From assembly GCA_023374025.1 (NCBI GenBank), contig SIJG01000046.1, positions 336,707-400,706 of the forward strand: a stretch of 64,000 bases of DNA. The letters are read 5' to 3'. The notes below the pieces were generated by a model. That model did no database searches, was not told the DNA's origin, and worked only from the letters and a program-made list of their open reading frames with translations. This document shows, in pieces, positions 35,407 to 46,532 of this stretch. The position numbers were made by a program, and so were the translations under genes. How positions within the stretch are numbered: position 1 is the stretch's first letter; every line of letters begins with the position of its first letter. Source of the stretch: Heterodera schachtii. Its lineage: Eukaryota > Nematoda > Chromadorea > Rhabditida > Heteroderidae.

Positions 35407-36476
35407 TTTGATAATAATTATTCTATTATGTATAAAATGATATATTCCCATTTTTATTTTAAATAATCTTTTCTATTAATTTATTTTTACGAAAGCTCAA
35501 AAATTTCTCTGTTATTAAATGGATAATATTTTGTCAATTTGTGTAAAATTACATAAAAATCACAACAAATTTTTTTTTGCTGTTCGTCAAAAAGAGATGG
35601 GAATGGACTGAACACTCAACAGAATATGGTGAATAAGCCAATCAAATGACGAAAATAAAAAGAAAAAACCATTTGCTTTAAAATAAATTTATGTTAATTA
35701 ATTTCTTTAAAAAGCAAACGAAATGTGAAATATAAGTAAAACAAATGTTAAAATGAAATTTTCGAAAGCATCGGCAAGACAAATAGAGAATTAGACTCTC
35801 TCTAAATTTTTCTACAAAAAATCACAAAATATTTTAATACAGGGGAGATCAAAGCTGTAAGAAATTCGGAAATGGATTGGGATTTGAAATTTTAGTAATT
35901 TTCTCCAAAATTTCTGCGGAAAGATGGGAACCGGCGGTTACACAGGCACCGCGGAAATTTTTAAAAGTTGAGTGGAAATTTGTAATAGATTTTCTTTTCC
36001 GAAAATTTAACTTATTTGTGTTCGTTTTTCATTTTGTTTTTTGAACATTTCTTAATCCTTTTCATCCGTTAGCGTGAAAATTCTATAATTTATGTATGTT
36101 CTTCTCAAAATCAAAATCGCATCAAATTCATTTTCATATAAAATCAGTTTTTTTTTTCACATTTTGTCTGAGTGTTCTGATTTTCCTTTAAAATATTTAG
36201 AAAATCTTGAACAACAAAAAAGATAAATTCCCAAAATAAAAGGATAAATAAAATAATCAAATTATGGCCCACAAATGGAACATCCCCTCCCCCCCCCCCT
36301 GCCCTCCCCCCTCCCGCCCTCTTACTCCCGTTTGTCGTGTCTTTTTTCTTCAATTTTACTGTTTTGCCAAAAACGGGGATAATTGGCCCTTTGTTTGGGT
36401 TTCCTCCGTCAATCTCCCCCCCCCCCCCTACATATTCTCGTTTCTGGCACAAAATGTTGTCGGTGGCATCATTCCG
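35407..36476. other. Intergenic between divergent genes
   Basis: Upstream region of copy B and of the Cys-rich gene. The block at about 35,580-35,690 is shared with the copy A upstream region. A divergent GC-hairpin relative (CCGGCGGTTACACAGGCACC) lies at about 35,933-35,955. C tracts are at 36,289-36,299 and 36,416-36,428. No defined promoter motif was recognised. Confidence 0.55.
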
Positions 36477-38130
36477 ATGTTGCCATTACTGTCAAATCGC
36501 AAATTGTTCATTTCATCGGCTAATTACCTCCGCTTTTTTCGGTATGCCTTTGATTTTTTATGTCTCTCGCCCTTAAAATTTCAAGTTTTTTGCCTTCTTC
36601 TCGTCTCGACCCATCAGCAGTGCATTCGCAGTTGTTCCACTGCCTTTCGCCATTCGCTGAGTGCCATTCTTGGCATTCCCTCAACTCATTCCCAAGTCAC
36701 TTCGTCTCCGTTGCCTTTTGTGGTGGCGTTGAGTCCGCTGGACATGCTAATCCGGCACAGCCCGAACAATATTGTTGTTCAGCGAAAAACCGAGTGGATT
36801 TGCAAGTAACGAAATGGAAGTTTGGGGGGGGGGTCAATTAATGGAAAAAATTGGGGGGGGGGGGGGGTCAATTAATGGAAAAATGCATTCATTTGACAGT
36901 TCCATCGACAAATTCAAACAATGCTCGGAAAAGTGGGCCAATCTTTCATTGAAAAAATAATAATTGCTGAAAATTTGGCAAATATTTTCTTCAGTTGTGA
37001 GGAGAATCGATTGAAGCTGTTGCAAATGGCAAATGTCGACCATTGGGCCATTCTTTGCCGGACACTTTTTGTCCAGCCAAAAAGTCAGAAACAGAGAAAC
37101 GGACGATACAAAAAAATGAAAATATTCCTTATTACAAGAATAAGGTTTTTTGGACGAAAATTCCCTCAAAAAGTTGCTATTCTTCAGGGATTTTTGAAAA
37201 AAGGAATATTAGCCATTTAAATTTTAGATAAACACGCGAAAATCTCCCTAAAATTTGCTATTTTTTGCTAATCGTTGTTGTTTCAGTTTTCTCGGAATTC
37301 ATCAGCTGCCAGAGAAAACTGTTGTCGGATGTTGGCCGACGGTGTCGTCCCCCAAATGCGACGACGGACAGTGGCGAAAGGCCAAAAACGATTGGCCTTT
37401 TTTGCAGTCAAATGAATGCCTACGCAAAATGCTACCGACGGACTGCACAAAAGTGCACAAAAAATGCGACAATGGTAAGAGAATTGGGGGGGGGGGGGAA
37501 TAATTTGCTTTTGGTTGTAGCATTAAGCATTGTATTTAGTATAATGAGGTCAAAATAGAATTAAAACCTCACAAACAACGTGCGAAAATTAAATAAAATT
37601 TTGAAAATTGCCCAAACCCTTAAAAACAAAATACTGTAATTGGCTTTTGTAAATTTTATTCCCATATGATTTTGACCGATTGACCAACTGCTAATGACCG
37701 ACACTTTGAATTTTTATTAATCGCTCGCATCAATTAGTGCATCAATTAGTCAGTGATTAATACGTGTTTTGTGAAGGTTTCACGCCGCCTTTCCGAGGCA
37801 ATTCGCCAGTCTTTCGTGCGCATTCACCAAATTTCGCGGGGTCATCTGCTAATTCCAGCACAGTGCCACCATTCTGTTGAAATTTTGGCTTCACCAACGG
37901 ACGAAAAAGAGGGCGATGAAAAAGTGCCAAATTCGTCGGAGGAGGACGAGGGAAGAGAGGACGATTATTGGACGGAGGAGGGGGAAAATGGGAGGCAATC
38001 GGAGGGACAAAAAGTGAAAATGGGAAGAAACGACGGAAAAGGAAATGAATTTGGAGAGAAGGAAATCTTGAGAGCAATATTAATATCATTTTGCATCATT
38101 TATTCTTTGTTTTTCGTTAATTTATTTTAA
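36477..38130 (+). CDS. Secreted Cys-rich protein with acidic stalk and C-terminal hydrophobic tail
   Basis: Unrecognised extracellular protein, probably GPI- or membrane-anchored. The first exon (from 36477 or later, ending 36805) contains the hydrophobic FQVFCLLLVSTHQQCIRSC. Exons 36900-36932, 36995-37083, 37287-37474 and 37777-38130 join in phase. They give WICNSIDKFKQCSENCEENR, LLQMANVDHWAILCR, SEFISCQRKLLSDVGRRC and FCSQMNAYAKCYRRTAQKC. A long Glu/Asp/Gly-rich hydrophilic stretch (EEDEGREDDYWTEEGEN) follows, then the terminal ILISFCIIYSLFFVNLF. The roughly dozen cysteines in paired spacing recall nematode-specific Cys-rich secreted families such as DUF19-like proteins, but that is a weak guess. 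The start codon is uncertain. Two introns contain G tracts (36,824; 36,853), and a third tract lies after the donor at 37,475. Confidence 0.75.
36820..36887. repeat. Tandem poly-G / GGTCAATTAATGGAAAAA unit
   Basis: Two copies of a unit made of a G run (10 and 15 bases) followed by TCAATTAATGGAAAAA, inside an intron of the Cys-rich gene. The duplication with unequal G runs suggests slippage. Confidence 0.85.
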
Positions 38131-39620
38131 TGAGTCGAATTTCGAAGTTAAAAAGGCACTGTTAAAGAAGGCGCCAATTTGTGCCGTTGCTATGCCGAAG
38201 TTACAAAAGTATGGGTGCTGGAACATGGCCGGGATGGTCATTTCAGTCCCAAAAAATGATTATTAGGGCTGGGATTTTTAGGCAAATGCCTAAAATTTTT
38301 GCGTACTTAATACGTATAGATAAGCACGAAAAAAGCATTTTCCGCTTGGTTTGGGGTGTATACGATGACTTTTATAATGCCTAACTTTGCCTATTTTGGA
38401 CTTTTTGTGCTTAATGCCTAAATGCCTATTTTTATGCCTATTTCGCCAATTTTGGCGCCTATTTTCAGGATTTTCCAAAAAATCCTTAACAAAAATGCAA
38501 TAAAAACGAAAAATACACCCCTAAGAATAGAGCCGAAAAAATTTCAAAAAATACACCCCTAAGAATTTTAAAAAATTCTCACAAAAATTTGATCCCCAGA
38601 ATTTAATTATTTTTCTTGATAAAAATTTTTGGTTTAAAAAATTATTTAATGCCTATTTCGCGATTTTTTCTGCCTAAAAATCCCAGCCCTAATGATTATG
38701 ATTAATAAAATTACATATCATACTTATTAATTAAATACTTTAACATTTTGAATTCTTGAATCCGGGCGTTAGTCTCAGAAATAGATGAATAGGGCTCAAA
38801 TTTATAGTTTTTTTCATATTTTTTTCTGAGCTCCCGAAATGGCCTGAAACGCACAAAAAACAAGTTTTTTTTTGTGGTTGTTAAGCTCTTTTCGATTTAT
38901 TAGGACCTATTTTCTAGGTTTTTATTTTCAGAGCCTAAAAAGCCTTAAAATTTTGGAAACACAATTTTAACTTATTTTGTTGTTTTGCCGAAAATTTATT
39001 AACAAAAATGCAATAAAAACGAAAAATGCATCCCCTAAGAATCGACCCCAAAAATTTCAAAAAATATACAACTAAGAAATGAAAAATTTTCTGAAAATTC
39101 ATCTCAAAAATTTATTTTTTGATTAAAATTTACCATTTTACACCCTAAATTTGAGGCTTTTAGTGCATATTTTCCATTTTTTGTGCCTATTATGAGTCAA
39201 TTTTGTTTTGAAAAAATTAAAAGAAAAAAAAAATCCATTTTAGCTGCAAAAAAAGAAGGATTAAAGGAGACAAATAAAACTCAAGGAACATAAACAATTT
39301 AACTTCTAACTTAAGATTATTTCTGTGTCTAATTTCAACGGACGTTAAAGCGTAAGCAAAGTTTGCTGTTTCAGTAAGAAAATGAAAATTTCACTTTTTT
39401 AAAGCCAACAAATACAAGGAAATACGATGGGAAATTTGGATAAATGGATGAATATATATATATGAAGAAACATTTTCCAAAATAGACAAAATGAATTTTA
39501 AAATAACTAATGACTATGCTTTTTGTTTTGCTAATGATTGGGTGTTTTTGCTGAATTTTGTTCCGAATAAAGATGCAATTTCGGGTCGAAAAGCACACAA
39601 CCCCCCATTTGTTTCCGCTT
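38131..39620. other. Intergenic, with MITE and decayed relatives
   Basis: Besides the MITE at 38,264 it contains a second stretch (about 38,790-39,200) with TAGGGCTCAAATTTATAG and reverse-complemented CCCCTAAGAATCGA words. This is probably a degraded element of the same group. No gene was recognised. Confidence 0.6.
38264..38691. mobile_element. hAT-type MITE with 8-bp target duplication (ATGATTAT)
   Basis: The ends are perfect inverted repeats of at least 20 bases: TAGGGCTGGGATTTTTAGGC on the left, its reverse complement on the right. It is flanked directly by ATGATTAT on both sides (38256-38263 and 38692-38699). The 8-bp duplication and TAGGG end are hAT features. At 428 bp it has no coding capacity. 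The interior is rich in TGCCTA words and has two CCCCTAAGAAT repeats. Confidence 0.93.
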
Positions 39621-42600
39621 TTAATTGTTGGCATTTCCCGAACAGTTCTCGCTGATCAATGCTTTCTCGAACTGATAAGCGCCACTAATCACATGCTTTT
39701 CCTCTTTAAACATTTGCTCAATGATCAAAATGATTTCATCAAAAATTTTCTCATGAGTAATTTTGCTCAATTCGTTTTTCTTCTTTTCGAGAAATTTGAC
39801 TGTTCGATTGATTTCGCTGTGTCGAATGCCAATGATTTGCATTTCAGTCAACAAATTTTGAAATAGTTCTTTTGTTTGCTGCACCGTTTTTATCAAATTA
39901 TCATCATCTAAACAATGAGATTGTGGATTCCTTGGGATATTTCCTGCAAAATTTCTTTACGGCCCAATGGACACCGAAAATTGGATACAAAAGGATAAAA
40001 AAGATTTTCACGTTAATTGGAATATTAATGAATAGGGAACGCATTTTTAGGGGCGAAAAAGTCCAAAATAGGGACCTAAATAGGGGCAAAAAACTCGCGA
40101 AAAAGGGGCGAAAATAGGGGCGATAAAGTTTCAAATGTAGAGGTGAAATTTATTAAAATTGCTGTTTTTTCTATGTAAATAAGTTAAAATTAAGGCAAAC
40201 AATTTTATTCACTGATTCCAGTTAGAAATAAAGTACATTTCGAAATTTTCGGGATTTATTCCGAAATTTTTTGTGTCGATTCTTAGGGGTGTATTTTTTT
40301 GAAAATTTTTAAATCGTTTCTTAGGGGTGTATTTTTCCGAAATTTTTTTGGTCGATTCCTAGGGGTGTATTTTTCGTTTTTATTGCATTTTTGTTAATAA
40401 ATTTCCCAAAATCGCGAAATAAGGGCAAAATAGGGGCGAACACTCAAAATAGGGATCCTAGGGTTGGATAAGGGCGTTAAAACGAAAGTTTTCCGAACAA
40501 AAAATGTGTTTTTCGTGCATTTCACGTCGAGTTAAAGCCGCAGAAAAAATAAGTAAACACCTAAGAATCCGTTCCCTATTAATGAATAAAAAAATGTGCA
40601 TCATTAAAGTTTAACATTTAATATGAGTTTTTTTTTGTTATTTGGGGCCACCAAATACCTATAACAAATAAGAAATATTAATAATCCAACCTCATTTTGA
40701 ATGAATTTGCTTATTAATTAGGGTGCGGGTTATTTTTACGAAAAACTAATTTTTTAAGATTTTGTTCGTTGAATGCCTTAAGGGATGATTAGTGTGAAAT
40801 CCAAAAATGCTGATTCTGGCAAAAATTTTATGTGCATAAATATTATGTAAATTTGTAGAGAGGTAGCCAGCCTTATGCTTTAGTATTTTTTTTTTGCAAA
40901 ATTTCAATTCATTCGAAAAAGTTTGAAGTTTGTTACAGAATTAGCAAACTTGTCGTAAATATATTAATAAGATATTTTCAAATTTAAATTTATTTTTCAG
41001 AAAAGAGAAGGCAAATGGATTTTACCCTGAGTGTCCTTGATGGGCTCTTGCTTTTCAAAAATTCGACCTAATTAATAATACTTTTTCAGTGATGAGAATT
41101 TGATAATCCCATCCGAATTTTAATTTTAAAATTTATAAACCTGATTCCGTTTCTGTTTTTTCTACTATTTGGTTTATGTTATATCGGCGTTTTAATTGCT
41201 CTAAGTCAAATTTAGTTTTCTCAAAAATTTCATCAAATTTTTGTTCAATTTTTTGCTTTAGCGGCACCGATTGATCCCGTGCCAAACTGACAAAATTCAA
41301 CAACTGTTCTCGGATATTCATTTTTGTTGTTGCATTTTTCCATTCTTTGCACATATAGCAAATGTCTTCCAATTCATTGGCAATTTGCTCCGAAAGTTTG
41401 GCAAATGCTTCGCCGTAAATGCACGGGTCAGCAAAAGCGGCTATTTTGTGCCGAATTTCTGCCTCTAAAATGCCCAATTTCAACCCCGCAACAAATTCCT
41501 CCGTGGCTTCTCCAATCATTGCAATTCTCTCATGGTTTTGTCCCAGTCCGTCCTTTTCAAGCTGTTCAGCAAACGAAAGGAGACGGTCTCTTGCAGTTTG
41601 GAAACCGTCAATGCTACAGTATGCTGCGTTCACCAACAAATGTTCAATGTTGGCACAGTGTTTCTTCAGCGATGCCAAACTTTGCGGCATTGCCAACATA
41701 TGTTCAGCCTCCAACTGCACACGCAATGTGCCAAGTTCTGCCGGCAGTTCTTTAATAGTTAACTTTATCCGGATCAATTGGCTGTCCAACAGTTCGTCCG
41801 TTGCTTTTCGCTTAAAATGGTCATTTCCGTTCAGCAACTGCTCACAGTAACGCATCGCCATTTTGGTCAGTTTGACCAATCGTTGATGCACCATTGCTTG
41901 ACCGGACACCTGGACATTGGACATTAGGACAGTGGAAATTAGGACAGTGAAATCATTTGGACAGAACCGGACAATTGGACAATGGACATTAGGACAGTGG
42001 ACAACAGTGAACGCGATTAATATTTGATACACTTTTGATCGAATAAATACAAAATAACTGGTTTGAAGCAATTTTGCAAAGTGTTCTTTTTTGGCCCTAT
42101 AATCTTACTTTTTTGCCTTGATTTTCTGATTTTGATAATTTTCGATCAGGTCCCTGTATAAAGGTGCTGAGTCATTAAAAAAGCCACCAAAAAGAGCGTT
42201 ATAAAAAACCACCAAATGAAAAATTTTCAACAAAAAATGACTCATAGCTTTTGGGCAAAGTTAAGGGTAATTTTTTATTGAAAATTTTCATTTATGACTT
42301 TTTATAACGAAATAGCATATAGCATTATATATCTGATCTGGTGTTCATTTTTTTGAAAAACCCATTTCTAATAATAAATTTTGTCATTCACTATCCAATT
42401 AATGCCCACTGTCGAATGTCCGGGAGCCCACCATTGAGTCGCCGATGCTCATTTCAGATTGCCAATTCTCTGCCAATTCCTTCAAATTTGCCAAATTTTC
42501 CGCCAAGTCAACAAGTGTTTGTTGCGTTGGTGCTTCTGCCCGGTCTTTAACTAATTAATTGGGAGATATAAAATAGAGTTCGGAATTAAAAAATAACATA

Positions 42601-42971
42601 TTCTCTTGCCCTGTCTTAATTGACTTTATTTTCTGGACAAAAAAAGAATTGTTTTTTGAAAATTTTTTAAACGGATAAAAAAAAAGTCTAACTCGTACTA
42701 TAGGTCCAGATAGAGATTGAGACTTATTAAAAATTTTTGGAGTCAAGTCATAGATTTGTAGCAACAATTCATTGTCTCGATAACCATCACTAAAAGGCTT
42801 AAAATTGGTTTGGTTTAGCAAATAACGGAATTTTTGAGTACTTTTAATAATGGGACACTGCTGAAGTTCGGCAACCTTTTCCACAATTTCATTCAAATTT
42901 GATGGAACGGAAGCTGTGTAAATGGAAAGCCATTGGATTAGCAAAATGAAAAATGCGAAAATAATATTCAT
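39621..42971 (-). CDS. Secreted helix-rich protein of unknown function
   Basis: Not recognised. The 5' exon (42971 to about 42,680) starts with the signal peptide MNIIFAFFILLIQWLSIYTA and continues ELQQCPIIKSTQKFRYLL. Downstream exons near 42,550-42,410 (TLVDLAENLANLKELAENW), 41,896-41,141 (VKLTKMAMRYCEQLL, KHCANIEHLLVNAAYC, ELEDICYMCKEW) and 39,907-39,621 (TVQQTKELFQNLLTEMQIIG) are rich in amphipathic helices. The last three join in perfect phase and end ..CSGNANN. I could not find a phase-matched junction between the signal-peptide exon and the 42,550 exon, so an exon may be missing or two genes may be present. The last intron carries a hAT MITE. With a signal peptide and no known domain it is a candidate secreted effector, by inference only. 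Confidence 0.6.
40033..40578. mobile_element. hAT-type MITE with 8-bp target duplication (TTAATGAA)
   Basis: The left end TAGGGAACGCATTTTTAGG and the reverse-complemented right end TAGGGAACGGATTCTTAGG form imperfect terminal inverted repeats. TTAATGAA flanks both sides (40025-40032 and 40579-40586). It is 546 bp long and non-coding. The interior has AATAGGGGCGAAA words and three CTTAGGGGTGTATTTTT repeats, linking it to the element at 38,264. It lies inside an intron of the helix-rich protein gene. Confidence 0.92.
41905..42008. repeat. GGACA minisatellite
   Basis: Irregular tandem copies of GGACATTAGGACAGTG / GGACAATTGGACAATG just outside the acceptor at 41,896. On the minus strand it makes a long open frame (..CPNVHCPIVRFCPND..) that is not needed for splicing. 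Confidence 0.85.
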
Positions 42972-43375
42972 TTAATCTGATACAAAAAAAAATAATAATA
43001 AAATTATAAAGATAATGCATTTTATTAAAAGCAATTTTCAATTTTTATTTTAAGGCAAAGAACAATCAATGCAATTCCAATCATATGATTATGCTTTCTT
43101 TTCTTTTTGTTTCATTTTTAGGGGGCTGTATTATTAATTCGATGGCAGGTATTTAGAGAAATGAGATTTTGTAATTTGGTGAGGGAAAAATTGACTTTTA
43201 TTGAAAGCATAAAAGTATTTTGTTTGATCAGTTTTTGAGAAGTATACATGATTTTTATTTATTTATAAAAGCTAAAACAAATGAATTTTTCTGAAAATGC
43301 AATAACAAAATCCAAAAGTAAATGAAAGGGTTTGGTTATACATTTTTTTGCATTTTCGTCCAATTATTTTGCCGT
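42972..43375. other. Intergenic, AT-rich
   Basis: Spacer between the signal-peptide exon at 42,971 and the next minus-strand gene end at 43,376. Nothing was recognised. Confidence 0.5.
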
Positions 43376-44367
43376 CTACTGATGGTTGTCGTCGGCCAAT
43401 TGTCTAATAACCATTTTCGACCATTTGTCATAGTTTGAAGGTGAGTAGTGCAACTTCAGCTCGAATTTGGTGCCGTTTGGGTTCTCGATCAAAAAGCCGA
43501 CCCATGGGTTGTCCATTTGTCCTTCTTCGTCATCACTATCGTCGGACTTGGCACTTTTTTGCTTTGATCTGTGTCCTATTGTTTTGATTTTGGCATGCAC
43601 TGCCCGGCGCATAAATTCGTCGATGGCACAATGCGGAAACAATTCGCGGAACGACAAAGCGTCTACAAAGCCGGACAAAATAAAACACGCGTCCGGACAT
43701 TTGAAGCTGTTCGGCAGTCGAACGTGCAAATCCATCACCAAGTGGGGCAACTCAGTCATGGCAATGTGCTGAAATTGGACCGAAATATTGGGTAATAAAA
43801 AATTGGAAAAATTATTATTCTTCACTTTGCACTTTGTAAAAGCAAATAAAATATTATATATAATAATTTAAATAATTATTTGAAAAATAAACCATTATTT
43901 ATTGATTATTTTTCAAATAATCAAAAATGCAAATAAAATTAATTGTGTTTTAATAGCTTAAACAATTCGAAAAAGTAACTGCCAAAAATTAAATTAAAAA
44001 TAAAGCTAAAGCCAAACCAAAAGCAAATCGTCAAAATAATATTTCTGAAATTCCAATTCTTGGAACAAATAAATGATCTTCCGTCCTTCCATTCGCCCGA
44101 ATAGAACAAACTGCATAAAGTCATTGTCCAATGACACATTTTTCAAACGCACAATGCCATTCTGATCGGCACTGATCAATTTTTCGGCCGTATAATTTTC
44201 GCACCAAAGGGTCCAATAATTTGTTTGCCAATAATTGCTTTGCTCCACTAATTTGGCATTTTTTTCTTTGACGGAGTCAAAAAATTTGTTGAAAAGCTCC
44301 AACAGTTGCGGATTATCAGCACAGTGATCAAAAATGGAGTTGTAAATTAATGCTTCATCATCAAATG
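43376..44367 (-). CDS. Unrecognised protein, two firm exons (5' end open)
   Basis: Exons 44018-44367 and 43376-43768 join in phase (..FQKYYFDDLLL + HIAMTELPHLVMDL..). The first encodes ALIYNSIFDHCADNPQLLE, WQTNYWTLWCENYTAEKL and FVLFGRMEGRKIIYLFQELE. The second has HVRLPNSFKCPDACFILSG, an acidic linker (SAKSDDSDDEEGQMDNPW) and a C-terminus FELKLHYSPSNYDKWSKMV. No domain was recognised; the acidic linker and lack of membrane segments suggest a soluble intracellular protein. Upstream Ser/Asn-rich fragments (VDLYPPSAPSI at about 44,500-44,530; GQSQSLKSINNNQN at about 44,575-44,625) may be further 5' exons, but their junctions were not resolved. Confidence 0.65.
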
Positions 44368-46532
44368 CTACGGATTTTTTTTTTTGTACTAATAATAATA
44401 AACGAAAACATTTACCGCTATTTGATGTTGATGCATGTCCATGTAAATTTTATAAAAAAAATTATTAAAAATATTTTTTTAAATGAAAAATTGCTACCAA
44501 TGCTTGGGGCAGAAGGCGGGTACAAATCCACTGAATACAATTAAGAAGACGAGTCATGAATTAAAAAATATTACCATTTTGATTGTTGTTGATAGACTTA
44601 AGTGATTGACTTTGTCCAATGAATTGGTCTAAAATGTATTTTCGTTTTATAAATGAATTTCATTTTCCACTATTTGAAATTTCAATTTTCATGAAAATTC
44701 TATCAAAGTTAAAAAAAGATTATTATTTTTTATTATTAAAATATTTTACCTTTTTTTGAAGAAATTTGTGTAAAAATTGAAAAAATTAAAAGAAAAATAT
44801 AATACATATCTTCTTAATTAAATGTTTTTCTAAGGAAATGTTTTATCCAAATTGTAAAAATGAAATGAATTTAAAAAAAAGCGCCAAAGAATATATTTAT
44901 TGATTTTGTTATATTTTTATGACACATATTTTCATTTATATTATTATTTTACTCATTTCTCTTTTTCCCCGTATTTTATCACAATACGTCCTCATCCGAC
45001 GATGGCATGGCACTTCATGTCACAAATTGCATGCCAAAAGTGGCAATGCGAAAACAGAATGAGATTATTACCAAAAACTATTGAGATGTATTTGGTCAGC
45101 AATGGTTGAAGCTCAAATTTGATGACATTTTGCCTTTTTAGGTATAAACCATTTTTTAGTAATTTAGTGTATTTTTAGTTTATTTAAGCAAATATTGAAT
45201 ATATACACATTTTCGGACTTTACAGGGCTCGGATTCGTACTTGGCTGCCAAGTACATTTGGTAAACCATTCGAAAAGGCACCTAAAAATTAATACAGATT
45301 ACATCTAACCGATAATATTTCATAAAAAATTTTAAAAAATTTCTGAAATATGGAATGGAGACTGAAAAGAAAAAAAAAAGTTTGTTTTTGGGCTTTTAGG
45401 CCTATTCGGTGAGATTGCTATTTTTATCTTTAAAAAAATTCTGAGACATGCTTAATCGCAAACAAAATTTGCTGGCAATTTCAAAATGAACAGCCTAGCC
45501 TATTATATAAATGCTGAACATCAGCTGTACTAAAATCCGATTCCCGACATTTTTGGGCATCGGATTTCCGATTTCCTTTTCGGAAAATTTGTGGGGCCTC
45601 GAAATGATTTCCCTGCTGATGAAAAGTAGAGCAAAACTTATGGGTTTTTATCCATCCCGAATAAATAAGGAAAAGAAAATTCAGGGGGCGGGTAGCAAAT
45701 TTCCCTACAAGATTTGTCTGTATGGCTAGAGAAATTTTAAAAATATCGGTGGAAAACCCTCGTTGGAAAATAAAGTTTCATAAATTTTAGGCTTTTTCTA
45801 AAGATAAAAATAGCACTCTCACCGAATTTGAGTGTAATATGCGACATTCACACTTCCCCGATGATGAATATTTTTAAGTTATAACTTTTCTAAATATTGA
45901 ATTTTTTCCATTTTAAATCAATTAAATAGTTCACAAAATACAATTGTTGTCGTTTTTTCATTGGTGTGAAAAAACTTCTAAATATTAATAGCGATGGCAT
46001 CTAACCGATAGTTTAGCTAACGAGAAATTATATCAAATTAAAAATTTCCAAATTTTGAATAAAATTTCGTAACTTTCGTAAACATCGAGAAATTTTCCTC
46101 CATTTTAAATTAAATAACTATTCCACTAAATGCAATGTTGTTGTTTTTTCATTGGTTTATCATTTGAATTATGAAAAAAATTGCTTCCCCGTTTTTTAAA
46201 TATTACAGCGACTTGCGGGTTGGAATTTTGACCATTTTTACACTTTTCCCCGTTTGACGACAAATTAACTAATATAATTATTTATTTTTTTAAATCTGAG
46301 CAAAATTTTTGTGTAACAGAAAAACGGAAGATATTATTATTATATGAACGCGTTTTTTTAAATAAAATTTGTGAAATTAATTAAATTTTCACAAATCATA
46401 CCAGAAAAATGAGTAAATAAATTTAATTAATGCCAATTAATTGAATATTTATTTTAAAAAATGAGAATCAAAAAAGAATGGGCTGAGTTCATCAAATCAA
46501 TTACAAACAAAATCATATTAATTATAAATATT
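44368..46532. other. Gene-poor, repeat-bearing region
   Basis: Possible 5' exons of the preceding gene lie at the left end. Then come a CAGGGCTCGGATTCGTACTT end (45,232), an inverted-repeat element (45,407-45,823), and a degenerate duplication at about 45,890-46,170 (CCATTTTAAAT and TTTTTTCATTGGT blocks repeated about 190 bases apart). No complete gene was seen. Confidence 0.55.
45407..45823. mobile_element. Inverted-repeat element
   Basis: ATTCGGTGAGATTGCTATTT at the left and, reverse-complemented, ATTCGGTGAGAGTGCTATTT at the right continue through TTATCTTTA, about 29 matching bases. The interior is non-coding. No clear target duplication was found, so it could be a MITE or a simple inverted duplication. 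Confidence 0.7.

Noticed and set aside
38790..39200. A third hAT MITE beginning TAGGGCTCAAATTT
   Set aside because: No matching right end or target duplication was found, so it is only noted as probable decayed relative.
41900..42071. N-terminal extension MLQTSYFVF.. of the helical protein
   Set aside because: It is a translation of the GGACA minisatellite; a phase-matched acceptor at 41,896 joins to the exon ending at 42,410 instead.
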